DNA of 64,000 bases from CAZMVY01 sp964617875 (GTDB taxonomy: Bacteria; Planctomycetota; Phycisphaerae; UBA1845; PWPN01), in assembly GCA_964617875.1 (NCBI GenBank), contig CAZUAI010000002.1, positions 62,001-126,000 of the forward strand, read 5' to 3'. A model generated the notes under the pieces. It saw only the letters and a program-made list of their open reading frames with translations. It was not told the DNA's origin and made no database searches. Of the stretch, positions 1 to 7,956 are shown in pieces. The first letter of the stretch is position 1. Every line of letters begins with the position of its first letter. The position numbers and the translations under genes are program-made.

Positions 1-72
1 AGCATGACTCCCCACACGTCACCCGCCATTCGCTCCCGTCGGCGGGGTCAACGGCCCTGTCGGCCGGCGCCG

Positions 73-996
73 CTATTTCGGAAGAAGAACGGCGTCGATG
101 ACGTGAATCACCCCATTGGCCGCCGGTACGTCGGTCTTGACGACATTGGCCCCATCCACCTTCACGCCATCCGACGCGTCAATGCGAACATGCTGCCCCT
201 GGGCCGTCTTCGCCTTGTCCATCCCGGCTACATCGGCGGCCATTTTCCGGGCGGGCAACACATGGTAGAGAAGAATGCCCTTAAGCCTGGCCGGATCCTT
301 CAGGAGCCCCTCGAGCGTGCCCGCGGGAAGTTTCGAGAAGGCCGCGTCTGTCGGCGCGAAAACCGTAAACGGACCCTCGCCGCGGAGCGTATCCGCCAGG
401 CCGGCGGCCTCGACGGCCTTCAGCAGCGTCTTGAACGAACCGGCCTTCGCGGCCACATCCAGGACGTCGTCCTTGGGCATCAGAACCGAATCAATCACGT
501 GAATCACACCATTCGCGCAATGGATGTCGGTCTTCGTCACGAGGGCCCCGTCGATCTTGACCGGGCTGGCGTGCGAGATCGTAACCGACTGCCCGAGCAC
601 CGTCTTCGCCGAAGTCAGCTTGATCACATCCGCCGCCGTCACCCGGCCGGGGACCACGTGGTACCTCAGGATGGCCCGCAGCTTGGGCAGATCCTTCAAG
701 AGGCCCTCCAGGGCGCCCTCCGGGAGCTTCGCGAACGCCTCGTCGGTCGGGGCGAACACGGTGAACGGCCCTTTGCCCTTCAGCACCTCGACCATCCCGG
801 CCGCCTTCAAGGCCTTCGCCAACGTCTCAAACGACCCTGCCGACACCGCGGTGTCCACGATGTCCTTCGCGCCGGTGCACGCCGCGGACTTCGACTCCGC
901 GCCGCAGCCGTCACCGCCCTGGACGCCGGGCACACACAGCGCCAACAGCACAACCGATCCGTACGCGACCCAACTCGAACCCTTTGCGAATCTCAT
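73..996 (-). CDS. Secreted protein with two fasciclin (FAS1) domains
   Basis: The 307-aa product has an N-terminal signal-type segment (hydrophobic about residues 9-25), then two tandem FAS1 domains at roughly 44-170 and 173-305. Each carries the family hallmarks 'GPFTVFAPTDEAF' or 'GPFTVFAPTDAAF', a 'YHV' box and a closing 'NGVIHVID' motif. FAS1 domains are extracellular adhesion or ligand-binding modules with no known catalysis. I chose the ATG at 996 because AAGGAG at 1005-1010 sits 8 nt upstream; the longer frame back to 1038 lacks that support. It lies 42 nt downstream of folE on the same strand and is probably co-transcribed with it from the promoter at 1728-1755. Family call is secure; the biological role is inferred only from the folE/regulator context. 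Confidence 0.9.
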   Translation of the reverse strand: MRFAKGSSWVAYGSVVLLALCVPGVQGGDGCGAESKSAACTGAKDIVDTAVSAGSFETLAKALKAAGMVEVLKGKGPFTVFAPTDEAFAKLPEGALEGLLKDLPKLRAILRYHVVPGRVTAADVIKLTSAKTVLGQSVTISHASPVKIDGALVTKTDIHCANGVIHVIDSVLMPKDDVLDVAAKAGSFKTLLKAVEAAGLADTLRGEGPFTVFAPTDAAFSKLPAGTLEGLLKDPARLKGILLYHVLPARKMAADVAGMDKAKTAQGQHVRIDASDGVKVDGANVVKTDVPAANGVIHVIDAVLLPK

Positions 997-1038
997 TGCA
1001 TGATCTCCTTTCGCAAAACACGTTCCTGCCGCCGGCAC

Positions 1039-1683
1039 TCACCGGCGGCGACCATTGATCAACGACATCACCTCCGTCCGGGCCGCCGCGTTCTCCTTGA
1101 ACGTGCCGCGGACCGCGGAGGTCACCATGATCCCGTTCGGTTTCTGCACGCCCCGCATCCTCATGCACAGGTGCTCCGCCTCAACCACGACGACCACGCC
1201 CTTGGGCGCCAGGTGCTTCATCAGGGCGTCCGCGATCTGGCAGGTCATCCGCTCCTGAACCTGCGGCCGGCGTGCGAAGGCATCCACCGTACGCGCGAGC
1301 TTCGACAGACCTACCACCCTGCCGTTCGGGAGGTACGCCACGTGCGCCCGGCCGTGGAACGGAAGCAGGTGGTGCTCGCACAGGCTGTGAAAGTCGATGT
1401 CGCGGAGCAGAACGACTTCATCGTACTGCTCGTTGAAGACCCGCTTCAGATGCACGGCGGGGTCCGTTGCGACGCCGGAAAACAGCTCGCGGTACATCTT
1501 GGCGACGCGCCGGGGCGTGTCGCTCAAACCCTCGCGGTCGGGGTCCTCCCCAAGGGCCACCAAGAGACTCCGGACCGCCATTTCCGCCCGCTCGAGGTCG
1601 ATGAAAGCGGCGGGCTTCGACGGCCGGGCAATCCGCGACTCCGAACCACTCAGCAACTCAGTGTTCTCAAGTTTCGTCACCAT
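1039..1683 (-). CDS. folE: GTP cyclohydrolase I (FolE type)
   Basis: Converts GTP to 7,8-dihydroneopterin triphosphate, the first step to tetrahydrofolate and pterins. The 214-aa length fits the family. The zinc site is visible: C102 and H105 in 'CEHHLLPFHG' and C173 in 'HLCMRMRGV'. Other family boxes are 'EGLSDTPRRVAKMY' and 'VGLSKLAR'. The ATG at 1683 has a GAGGG SD about 5 nt upstream; an in-frame TTG at 1704 is less likely. It is the first gene of an operon with the fasciclin protein and diverges from a MerR/B12-domain regulator. That arrangement suggests the folE copy is induced for photoprotection or oxidative stress rather than serving only housekeeping folate synthesis. Function is secure; the regulatory idea is inference. 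Confidence 0.95.
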   Translation of the reverse strand: MVTKLENTELLSGSESRIARPSKPAAFIDLERAEMAVRSLLVALGEDPDREGLSDTPRRVAKMYRELFSGVATDPAVHLKRVFNEQYDEVVLLRDIDFHSLCEHHLLPFHGRAHVAYLPNGRVVGLSKLARTVDAFARRPQVQERMTCQIADALMKHLAPKGVVVVVEAEHLCMRMRGVQKPNGIMVTSAVRGTFKENAAARTEVMSLINGRRR

Positions 1684-1727
1684 AAGGCCCTCACAAGTCA
1701 TCAAAAACGCTCAAATCGTTCGAGACG

Positions 1728-1755
1728 ACTATAGGTCTGCCGACCGGGGAGTCAA
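1728..1755 (-). promoter_or_regulatory. Promoter of the folE-fasciclin operon
   Basis: Reading the minus strand: -35 TTGACT (1750-1755), 16-bp spacer, -10 TATAGT (1728-1733). The start point should fall near 1721, about 38 nt before the folE ATG. A copy of AAATCGTTC overlaps that start point and another lies just upstream of the -35 box. Confidence 0.7.
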
Positions 1756-1869
1756 GCCAGAAATCGTTCAAAACGTGCATTTGCCGAACTATGCTCCTAA
1801 CCTATTTTAAGACAATCAATTGCATTAAAGAAGATGAGCCGAGCCACCCCAGAAGGCGCAAGCCTCCCC

Positions 1870-1898
1870 TTGCGGAGTGGGCCGTGCGGGATTAAGAT
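1870..1898 (+). promoter_or_regulatory. Promoter of the MerR-type regulator gene
   Basis: -35 TTGCGG (1870-1875), 17-bp spacer, -10 TAAGAT (1893-1898). Transcription should begin near 1905, inside the third AAATCGTTC copy and 20 nt before the ATG. A weaker alternative, TTGCCG at 1781 with TATTTT at 1803 (16-bp spacer), lies further upstream. Confidence 0.65.
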
Positions 1899-1924
1899 CA
1901 TGCAAATCGTTCAGCGGAGTGGCT

Positions 1925-2791
1925 ATGAAAGACTTACTGAGTCCAAAACAGATCGCCCGGGCCATCGGCGTCAGCGAGGCCTCGCTCAAACGCTGGTGCG
2001 ATCGGGGCATACTCCCTGCGATTCGAACCGTCGGGGGGCACCGGCGGTTGCCGGTGAATGAGGTCGTGCAATTCCTGCGGAAGACCGGCCACCCGATGGT
2101 GCGGCCCGAAGTGCTCGGCCTGCCCGCGACGGCGGGCCACGGCAGGGAGACGCTCGAGACGGCGAGATCGCAACTACGGCCGGCGCTGGAGGCCGGCGAC
2201 GAACAGCGGCTCGCACGACTCGTCGTTGACCTTTACCTCGCCGGTCATACGGCGTGCGATATCTGTGACCAGGCAATCGCCCCCGCGTTTTCTGATATCG
2301 GAGCGCGTTGGCAACATGGCGAAATCGAGGTGTACGAGGAGCGCCGAGCCTGTGAGGTCTGCATGCGCATCCTGTATCAGCTCGAAAGGCTGTTGCCGTC
2401 GGTCTCGGACACGGCCCCGACTGCCGCGGGGGCCACGGCCGAAGGCGATCCGTACGCCCTCCCGACCCTCATGGCGGAGATCGTCCTGCGAGAGGCCGGC
2501 TGGCGCGCGGATTCCTACGGCACGGGGCTTCCGTTTGCGACGCTGGCGGCGGCAATCCGCACTGTCCGACCGCGTCTCTTCTGGCTGAGCGTGTCGGCGA
2601 TCGCTTCCGTGCCGGAATTCCTGGCGGGCTACGCCAGGCTGTACGAGACGGCCGTCGGATGCGGCGTACCCATTGTCGTCGGGGGCAGGGCGCTTACGGA
2701 GGACATCCGGCGGACGATGCAGTACTCCGCACACGGCGACACGCTCCGACATCTGGTTTCGTTTGCCCGGACATTGAATCGCCCGACCTGA
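1925..2791 (+). CDS. MerR-family regulator with degenerate B12-binding domain (CarH/LitR-like)
   Basis: The 288-aa protein has an N-terminal MerR winged helix (about 1-60, 'SPKQIARAIGVSEASLKRW' then 'GGHRRLP') followed by a B12-binding-type helical bundle and Rossmann fold (about 75-280), the architecture of the light regulators CarH and LitR. The tryptophan and glutamate of the W-x9-E-H motif are kept (W129, E139), but the histidine is R140. The D-x-H-x-x-G cobalamin-ligand motif reads D196-S-Y198-G-T-G201, so the axial histidine is tyrosine. It therefore probably cannot bind adenosylcobalamin in the CarH way. Start: ATG 1925 with GGAG 5 nt upstream. Divergent from folE-fasciclin with shared repeated motifs, so likely their regulator. 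The domain call is firm; loss of B12 binding and target genes are inference. Confidence 0.85.
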   Translation: MKDLLSPKQIARAIGVSEASLKRWCDRGILPAIRTVGGHRRLPVNEVVQFLRKTGHPMVRPEVLGLPATAGHGRETLETARSQLRPALEAGDEQRLARLVVDLYLAGHTACDICDQAIAPAFSDIGARWQHGEIEVYEERRACEVCMRILYQLERLLPSVSDTAPTAAGATAEGDPYALPTLMAEIVLREAGWRADSYGTGLPFATLAAAIRTVRPRLFWLSVSAIASVPEFLAGYARLYETAVGCGVPIVVGGRALTEDIRRTMQYSAHGDTLRHLVSFARTLNRPT

Positions 2792-2934
2792 CGGGTGGGC
2801 CGTGTCGGTCGTGCGGCCTGCAGGCGGCCGCGGGTGCGCCGCCTCCCGCGGGGATTCGCCGCCGCCCTTCGCTGAGAGCACGGCGCGGCCGCAAGCCCCC
2901 GACACCGCCGGCGGGGCAGTCCGGTCCGGCCGGC

Positions 2935-2963
2935 TTGAGTCCCGGAGCGTCCGCACGTAGAAT
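2935..2963 (+). promoter_or_regulatory. Promoter giving a leaderless heptosyltransferase mRNA
   Basis: -35 TTGAGT (2935-2940), 17-bp spacer, -10 TAGAAT (2958-2963). The start point is predicted at about 2970-2971, which is the A of the ATG at 2971. No SD sequence is present, as expected for a leaderless transcript. Confidence 0.65.
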
Positions 2964-2970
2964 GCCGCAC

Positions 2971-4065
2971 ATGAACGGTGATGGTCGGTTGCGCGTGCCG
3001 CAGCGGTTGCTTGTCGTGCTGCCGAACTGGGTCGGGGACCTGGTTCTGGCGACGCCCGCGCTTCGTGCCATCCGCGTACAGTACCCGGAGGCCTACATCG
3101 CGGCCCTGCTGAAGCCGGCCTTTCGCGAGATCCTCAGCGGGGGCGACTGGGTCAACGAGATCCTGAGCTGGCCGGTCGGCAAGACGCGGCCTCGCCGGCG
3201 GCGCGGGTTCCTCGGACTTGCGCAGGACCTGCGTGAAAAACAGTTCGACACGGCCGTCCTGATGACGAACTCATTCCGATCGGCCCTGCTCGCACGGCTG
3301 GCGGGCATCCGCCGCCGGGTCGGCTACGACCGCGACGGCCGTGGCCTTCTGCTGAGCGACAAGCTTCTGCCCGACAAGGACCACGGCAAGTATGTGCCGG
3401 TTTCGATGGTCCGGTACTACAACGCGCTCGCACGGTATCTCGGCGCGCGGGAGGTCGGCAACGGCCTCGAGCTGTACACCACGCCCGAGGAAGAAGCGGT
3501 GGTGCAGGCCCTGTTCGACCGGCACGGGATCGGCACCGGCCAACCGACCGTCGTCCTGAACCCGGGCGCCTCGTTCGGCACCGCCAAGTGCTGGCTGCCG
3601 GAGCGTTTTGCGGAGGTGGCCGACGGTCTGATCGACGCGTTCGGCGCGGCCGTGTTCGTCTCGTGCGGGCCGAAGGAGCGGGACGTTGCCCGGGCGGTGA
3701 CGTCGGCGATGCGGAACCCGGCGATCGTGCTGGACGACCCCATTCTGCCGCTGGGACCGCTGAAGGCACTGATCCGGCGGTGCTCGCTGCTTGTGACGAA
3801 CGACACCGGGCCGCGGCACTTCGGCATCGCGTTCGGCGTGCCCGTGGTGACGCTGTTCGGCTCGACCGATCCCCGATGGACGGAGACGGAGTACGCCCTG
3901 GAGCGGCAGCTCATGGTGAAGGTCCATTGCGGGCCGTGCATGAAGCGTGTCTGCCCGCTGGACCACCGCTGCATGACGCGCATCACGTCGGCCGCGGTGC
4001 TCGAGGCGGCGACGCCGCTCCTGGCCGACCGGATCTCCACAGCACGGACGCCACTGAAACGATGA
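2971..4065 (+). CDS. ADP-heptose:LPS heptosyltransferase (GT9, WaaF-like)
   Basis: Adds heptose to the lipopolysaccharide inner core at the cytoplasmic face of the inner membrane. The 364-aa protein shows both halves of the GT9 fold: the N-terminal 'VVLPNWVGDLVLATPALRAI' (about 12-31) and the C-terminal nucleotide-sugar site with 'VVLNPGASFGTAKCWLPERFAEV' (about 193-215) and 'LLVTNDTGPRHFGIAFGVPVVTLFGSTDP'. 'NPGASFG-KCW' and 'NDTGPRH' are hallmarks of heptosyltransferase II. A second ATG at 2962 overlaps the -10 box, so 2971 is preferred. Its stop overlaps the next gene's start (ATGA at 4062-4065), indicating an operon. WaaF rather than WaaC or WaaQ is likely from the motifs but not proven. 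Confidence 0.88.
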   Translation: MNGDGRLRVPQRLLVVLPNWVGDLVLATPALRAIRVQYPEAYIAALLKPAFREILSGGDWVNEILSWPVGKTRPRRRRGFLGLAQDLREKQFDTAVLMTNSFRSALLARLAGIRRRVGYDRDGRGLLLSDKLLPDKDHGKYVPVSMVRYYNALARYLGAREVGNGLELYTTPEEEAVVQALFDRHGIGTGQPTVVLNPGASFGTAKCWLPERFAEVADGLIDAFGAAVFVSCGPKERDVARAVTSAMRNPAIVLDDPILPLGPLKALIRRCSLLVTNDTGPRHFGIAFGVPVVTLFGSTDPRWTETEYALERQLMVKVHCGPCMKRVCPLDHRCMTRITSAAVLEAATPLLADRISTARTPLKR

Positions 4066-4550
4066 GCCTGATTATCACGGATTACGAGGAACTGGCGCGG
4101 GTCTCGGCCGAGCAGCGCGCGGCCGGGCGGAAGGTTGTCTTCACCAACGGCGCGTTCGACATCGTACACGTCGGGCACGTGCGGTGCCTCCAGGCAGCGG
4201 CGGAGGTCGGCGACTTTCTCATCGTCGGGCTGAACTCCGACGAGTCGATCCGGCGATCGAAGGGGCCGGGGCGGCCGGCGCAACCGCTGATCGAGCGGAT
4301 GGAGATCGTGGCAGCCTTCCGCGGCGTGGATGCCGTGACCTGGTTCGACGAGTCCACATGCGACCGGATGCTCGAGATCGTCCGGCCGCACTGCCACGCG
4401 AAGGGCCGCGACTACACGCTTGAAACCCTGCCCGAGGGCCCGACGCTCAAGCGGCTGGGAATTGAACTGGTCATCTGCGGCGACGAGAAGAACCACTCGA
4501 CGACCGACGTGCTCCACCGCTGGCAGAAGTCCGCCGCACGCGCTTCCTGA
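4062..4550 (+). CDS. rfaE2: D-glycero-beta-D-manno-heptose 1-phosphate adenylyltransferase
   Basis: Activates heptose-1-phosphate with ATP to give ADP-heptose, the donor for the preceding heptosyltransferase. The 162-aa protein is the stand-alone cytidylyltransferase-like domain equivalent to the C-terminal half of E. coli HldE. The nucleotidyltransferase signature 'TNGAFDIVHVGHVRCLQ' contains the HxGH motif, and 'GLNSDESIRRSKGPGRPAQP' and 'HAKGRDY' follow as in the family. Translation is coupled to the upstream gene by a 4-nt ATGA overlap. The kinase half of HldE, GmhA and GmhB are not in this window. Confidence 0.92.
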   Translation: MSLIITDYEELARVSAEQRAAGRKVVFTNGAFDIVHVGHVRCLQAAAEVGDFLIVGLNSDESIRRSKGPGRPAQPLIERMEIVAAFRGVDAVTWFDESTCDRMLEIVRPHCHAKGRDYTLETLPEGPTLKRLGIELVICGDEKNHSTTDVLHRWQKSAARAS

Positions 4551-4578
4551 CGCCGCCCCGGGCGGCAAGCGATCCGTC

Positions 4579-5481
4579 ATGAGGGATGGGCTGCGACCGA
4601 GGCTCGTTCGCGACACGATCCGCATCGATCCGGCGTTCCGCGAACGCCTGCGGCGGGCCGGGCTCGATACGGTGGATCGCGTGCTCAAGTGTCTGGGCGA
4701 TCAGATCGTCGCCTGGAGCCGCAGCACGGACACGATCCGCGTGGAGCTGCCCGCGGACGGCGGCGGCGCCGTGTTCATCAAGCGTTATCACTTCCTGCGC
4801 TGGGGGCAGCGGATCAAGGCCATGCTTCGCGGGGCGTTTTTCGGCCGCAGCCGCGCCCGCTCCGAGTTCGAGCGGATTCGGGACCTGCGCGCCCGGGGCG
4901 CGCCGATGGTTCGCCCCGTTGCGTGGGGCGAGCGGCGGATCCTGCACTTCGTACGATCCAGCTTCCTCGTCACAGAGGCGGTGCCCGGCGCCGTGCCGCT
5001 GAGCGCGCTTGCACGGCAGGACGCCGGCGACCCCGGCGCGAACATGCCGGTCCGGCAGCGTCGCCGGTGCGTTGAAGCGCTCGGACGCTGCATCGCGGAC
5101 CTGCACCGCCGGGGCCTGTCGCACGGCGCCCTCTTCTGGCGAAACGTGCTGGTACGGCGAGACGGCGACGAGTTCGATTTCGTGCTGCTCGATCCGCCGG
5201 GACGGCGGCATCTGTCGCTCCGCAAGGCCGAGGAGCGCCGCGCGGACGGGATTGCCGACGATCTGGCGGCGATCGCCGCGCTCGCGCCGGAACTCTGTTC
5301 GCGAACCGACATGCTCCGCTTCTTCACCGCCTACCTCGGCACCCGCCGCCTCGCCGAGGCGCATCGCCGGCAGGCACGCGAGATCCTGACACGCGCCCGC
5401 CCCCTCGTCGATCACGAACGGTACCGCCTCAAGATGGACCGCATCTTCCACTACCACCTCGTGCCGGCGGCGATCGCGTAG
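4579..5481 (+). CDS. Lipopolysaccharide kinase-like protein (Kdo/WaaP/InaA family)
   Basis: The 300-aa protein has the shape of the small LPS-core kinases: an N-terminal lobe with 'VFIKRYHF' (ATP-lysine strand) and a C-terminal lobe with 'LHRRGLSHGALFWRNVLV' and 'DFVLLDPPGRR'. In WaaP and KdkA the catalytic loop is H-x-D; here it reads H-G-A, so the usual catalytic aspartate is alanine, as I recall for InaA-type members. The metal-binding aspartate is retained in 'LLDPPG'. It follows rfaE2 by 28 nt on the same strand, so it likely belongs to LPS core assembly. Whether it phosphorylates the core or is a pseudokinase cannot be decided from sequence. Confidence 0.7.
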   Translation: MRDGLRPRLVRDTIRIDPAFRERLRRAGLDTVDRVLKCLGDQIVAWSRSTDTIRVELPADGGGAVFIKRYHFLRWGQRIKAMLRGAFFGRSRARSEFERIRDLRARGAPMVRPVAWGERRILHFVRSSFLVTEAVPGAVPLSALARQDAGDPGANMPVRQRRRCVEALGRCIADLHRRGLSHGALFWRNVLVRRDGDEFDFVLLDPPGRRHLSLRKAEERRADGIADDLAAIAALAPELCSRTDMLRFFTAYLGTRRLAEAHRRQAREILTRARPLVDHERYRLKMDRIFHYHLVPAAIA

Positions 5482-5593
5482 GGCGCGGTCGCCGCCCGCG
5501 CCCGGGGGCAAGACCCGCCGCCCCCGCTCGGACCGTCGATTCGGCCCAGCCGGGGTGTGCGAGGCGCGCCGTTGTCGCATACAATCCGCCGCC

Positions 5594-7288
5594 ATGCTTG
5601 CCGAAACCGCCGCATTCACGCGCCTCGACTGGTACGTGCTCATCGCCTACTTCGTGGGCATCACCTGCTTCGGCCTGTGGATCTCCCGGAGGATCCGCAG
5701 CAGCGGCGGCTACTTCCTCGGCGACCGGCAGCTGCCCTGGTGGGTGATGGTCGGCCAGGCCTTCGGCACGGGCACGAACGCCGAGAACCCCGTTGCCCAG
5801 ACCGGTGCGACGTGCGGCGCCGGCTTCGCCACGATCTGGTATCAGTGGAAGAACATGCTCATCACGCCGTTCTACTGGCTGATGAGCCCCTGGTATCGCC
5901 GGAGCGAGCGGACGACGATCGGCGAGATCATCCAGGACCGCTACGGCCGTGGCATGGCTCTGCTGTACACGGTCTTTGCGATCTCGTTCTTCGTCTTCAA
6001 CCAGGGGGCGATGCTCAAAGGGGCGGGCAAGATCATCTCCGTTGCGACCGGCGAAGCCATCTCGCCGAACGGGGTCGTGTTCGCCATGACCGCGACGTTC
6101 ATCGTCTACAGTTTCTTCGGCGGGCTGCTCGCCTCGGCATACACGGACTTCATCCAGGGCCTGCTGATCATCGTACTGTCGTTCCTGCTCATTCCCACGG
6201 GGCTGTCGGCCGTCGGCGGGTTCGCGAAGATGCGGGAGGTCCTGCCGCCGGATTTCTTCAACCTGTACAGCGACGCGAGCGGGCTCGACGCCTTTACGAT
6301 CGCGATGCTGGCCGTCAACGGCCTTGTGGGCATCACGGCCCAGCCGCACATCCTGACGATGAACGCCACCGGCCGCACCGAGCGGGCCGGCCGGATCGGC
6401 CAGACCTACGGCTCGATGGTCAAGCGGTTCTGCACGATCGGCTGGGCACTGACCGGCCTGATCGTCGCCGCGATGGTTCTCGAGCGGCACCAGGCGATGC
6501 CCGACAAGGAACATGCCTTCGGCTACGCCTGCCGCGAGTTGCTCGGGCCGGGCATCGTCGGCCTGATGGTCGCGTGCGTGCTGGCCGCGAACATGTCCAC
6601 GTGTTCGAACTTCATGGTGAACACAGGCGCCTTGTTCACGCGGAACCTCTACGCAAGCTACATCAACCCCACGGCGAGCGACGCGAGACTGCTCATCGTA
6701 GGCCGGCTGTCCGGGCTGGGGCTGACGGCGCTCGGGATCCTCTTTGCGCTGACGGTGGACCAGATCCTCGACGCCTTCCTCTTTACGGAGACGATCGCCG
6801 CGCTGATGGGGATCATGTTCCTCGGCGGCGTCCTGTGGAAGCGGGCGAACCGGTACGGCGCGCTGGCGGCGACGGTCGGCTCCTTCGCCGTTTACTACGG
6901 CGTCAACTGGCATGCGACCGGCCAACTCCAGCTCGTCTACCGATGGACGCCCGGGCCGTACGGCTGGGCGACGCTGGCGGGGTTCGTACTGCTGATCCTC
7001 GTCAGCCTGCTGACGCGCCCGGAGGACCACGCGCGGATCGAGCGGTTCTTCGAGAACATGCGCCGCTCGACAGACACCGAGGGTCTGCCGGCCGGCGGAC
7101 CCCGTCCGCTCGCCCGCGACCGCGGCCAGGACATGCTGCTGCTCGATCTGCCCGGATGGCTGACCCGGGAACGATGGCGGGGCTTCTTCACGCGTTACCG
7201 CGAGGACCTGATCGGCTTCGTGCTGGGCTGGTTGACGGTCGGCGTGCTCGTGCTGATGGCATGGGGACTGATGCAGCTCGGAAAGTGA
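5594..7288 (+). CDS. Sodium:solute symporter (SSS family)
   Basis: An inner-membrane transporter of 564 aa with about 13-14 hydrophobic segments, beginning at 'YVLIAYFVGITCFGLWISRR'. The first-loop motif 'SSGGYFLGDRQLPWWVMVGQAFGTGTNAENPV' is typical of the solute:sodium symporters that take up sugars, inositol, sialic acid or similar solutes. The substrate cannot be told from sequence. The ATG at 5594 is preferred over the longer frame because TACAAT at 5580-5585 lies 8 nt upstream, placing the start point almost at the ATG (no convincing -35 box). A hydrophilic loop at about residues 490-525 precedes the final membrane helix. Not obviously in an operon; lemA follows 86 nt later. Confidence 0.88.
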   Translation: MLAETAAFTRLDWYVLIAYFVGITCFGLWISRRIRSSGGYFLGDRQLPWWVMVGQAFGTGTNAENPVAQTGATCGAGFATIWYQWKNMLITPFYWLMSPWYRRSERTTIGEIIQDRYGRGMALLYTVFAISFFVFNQGAMLKGAGKIISVATGEAISPNGVVFAMTATFIVYSFFGGLLASAYTDFIQGLLIIVLSFLLIPTGLSAVGGFAKMREVLPPDFFNLYSDASGLDAFTIAMLAVNGLVGITAQPHILTMNATGRTERAGRIGQTYGSMVKRFCTIGWALTGLIVAAMVLERHQAMPDKEHAFGYACRELLGPGIVGLMVACVLAANMSTCSNFMVNTGALFTRNLYASYINPTASDARLLIVGRLSGLGLTALGILFALTVDQILDAFLFTETIAALMGIMFLGGVLWKRANRYGALAATVGSFAVYYGVNWHATGQLQLVYRWTPGPYGWATLAGFVLLILVSLLTRPEDHARIERFFENMRRSTDTEGLPAGGPRPLARDRGQDMLLLDLPGWLTRERWRGFFTRYREDLIGFVLGWLTVGVLVLMAWGLMQLGK

Positions 7289-7291
7289 GCA

Positions 7292-7320
7292 TCGACGGCA
7301 GCGTGGAAACCGGGTATCCT
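7292..7320 (+). promoter_or_regulatory. Putative lemA promoter
   Basis: -35 TCGACG (7292-7297, one mismatch to TTGACG), 17-bp spacer, -10 TATCCT (7315-7320), giving a leader of about 48 nt ahead of the lemA SD. Confidence 0.45.
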
Positions 7321-7374
7321 GCTCTCGTCGCGGGGCGGGCCCTTCGAGCCCATTACCCCGTCACGGAGGTTGTC

Positions 7375-7956
7375 ATGAACGTTCTTCCCCTGTTGGCGAT
7401 GGTTGCGACCGGTTGGATTGTCCTCGGGATCATCATCCTCCTCGTCCTGATTCTGATCGGGATGTACAACGGGCTGGTTCGGGCGCGGATGGCCGTCAAG
7501 AACGCCTGGAGCCAGATCGACGTACAGCTCAAACGGCGGTACGACCTCATCCCCAACCTCGTCGAAACGGTCAAAGGCTATGCCGCCCACGAGAAGGGAA
7601 CGCTCGAGGCGGTCATCAAGGCCCGCCAGCAATGTATCGACGCCAGCGGCGTGGCCAAACAGGCCGTCGCCGAGAACATGCTCACCGGCGCGCTCCGCCA
7701 GCTGTTCGCGCTCTGCGAGGCCTACCCCGATCTGAAGGCCAACCAGAACTTCGGCCAACTCCAGGAGGAGCTGTCCAGCACCGAGAACAAGATCAGCTTC
7801 GCCCGCCAGTACTACAACAACACGGTGGAAAACTACAACACCAAGATCCAGTCGTTCCCGGCGGTCGTGTTCGCGCCGATGCTCGGCTTCACTCCTGAAG
7901 AGTTTTTTGAGCTGGAGGACGCCGCGCAGCGCGAAGCGCCGAAGGTCAGCTTCTGA
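7375..7956 (+). CDS. lemA: LemA family protein
   Basis: The 193-aa product has one N-terminal membrane helix (about 10-30, 'GWIVLGIIILLVLILIGMYNGLV') and a helical LemA domain containing 'VKNAWSQIDVQLKRRYDLIPNLVETVKGY', 'ENKISFARQYYNNTVENYNTKI' and 'FPAVVFAPMLGF', all diagnostic. The family is of unknown biochemical function and usually sits at the membrane, often beside TPM-domain or HtpX genes; neither is present here. GGAGG at 7365-7369 is 5 nt from the ATG. It stands alone between a symporter and an RRM gene. Confidence 0.95.
   Translation: MNVLPLLAMVATGWIVLGIIILLVLILIGMYNGLVRARMAVKNAWSQIDVQLKRRYDLIPNLVETVKGYAAHEKGTLEAVIKARQQCIDASGVAKQAVAENMLTGALRQLFALCEAYPDLKANQNFGQLQEELSSTENKISFARQYYNNTVENYNTKIQSFPAVVFAPMLGFTPEEFFELEDAAQREAPKVSF

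Larger units (their letters stand above)
1713..1912. repeat. Three copies of AAATCGTTC in the divergent regulatory region
   Basis: Identical 9-mers occur at 1713-1721, 1761-1769 and 1904-1912, all in the same orientation. The first overlaps the predicted folE start point, the second abuts the folE -35 element, and the third overlaps the predicted start point of the regulator gene. Copies at both transcription starts of a divergent pair are what operators of an autoregulated local regulator look like. Binding is inferred, not shown. Confidence 0.6.
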
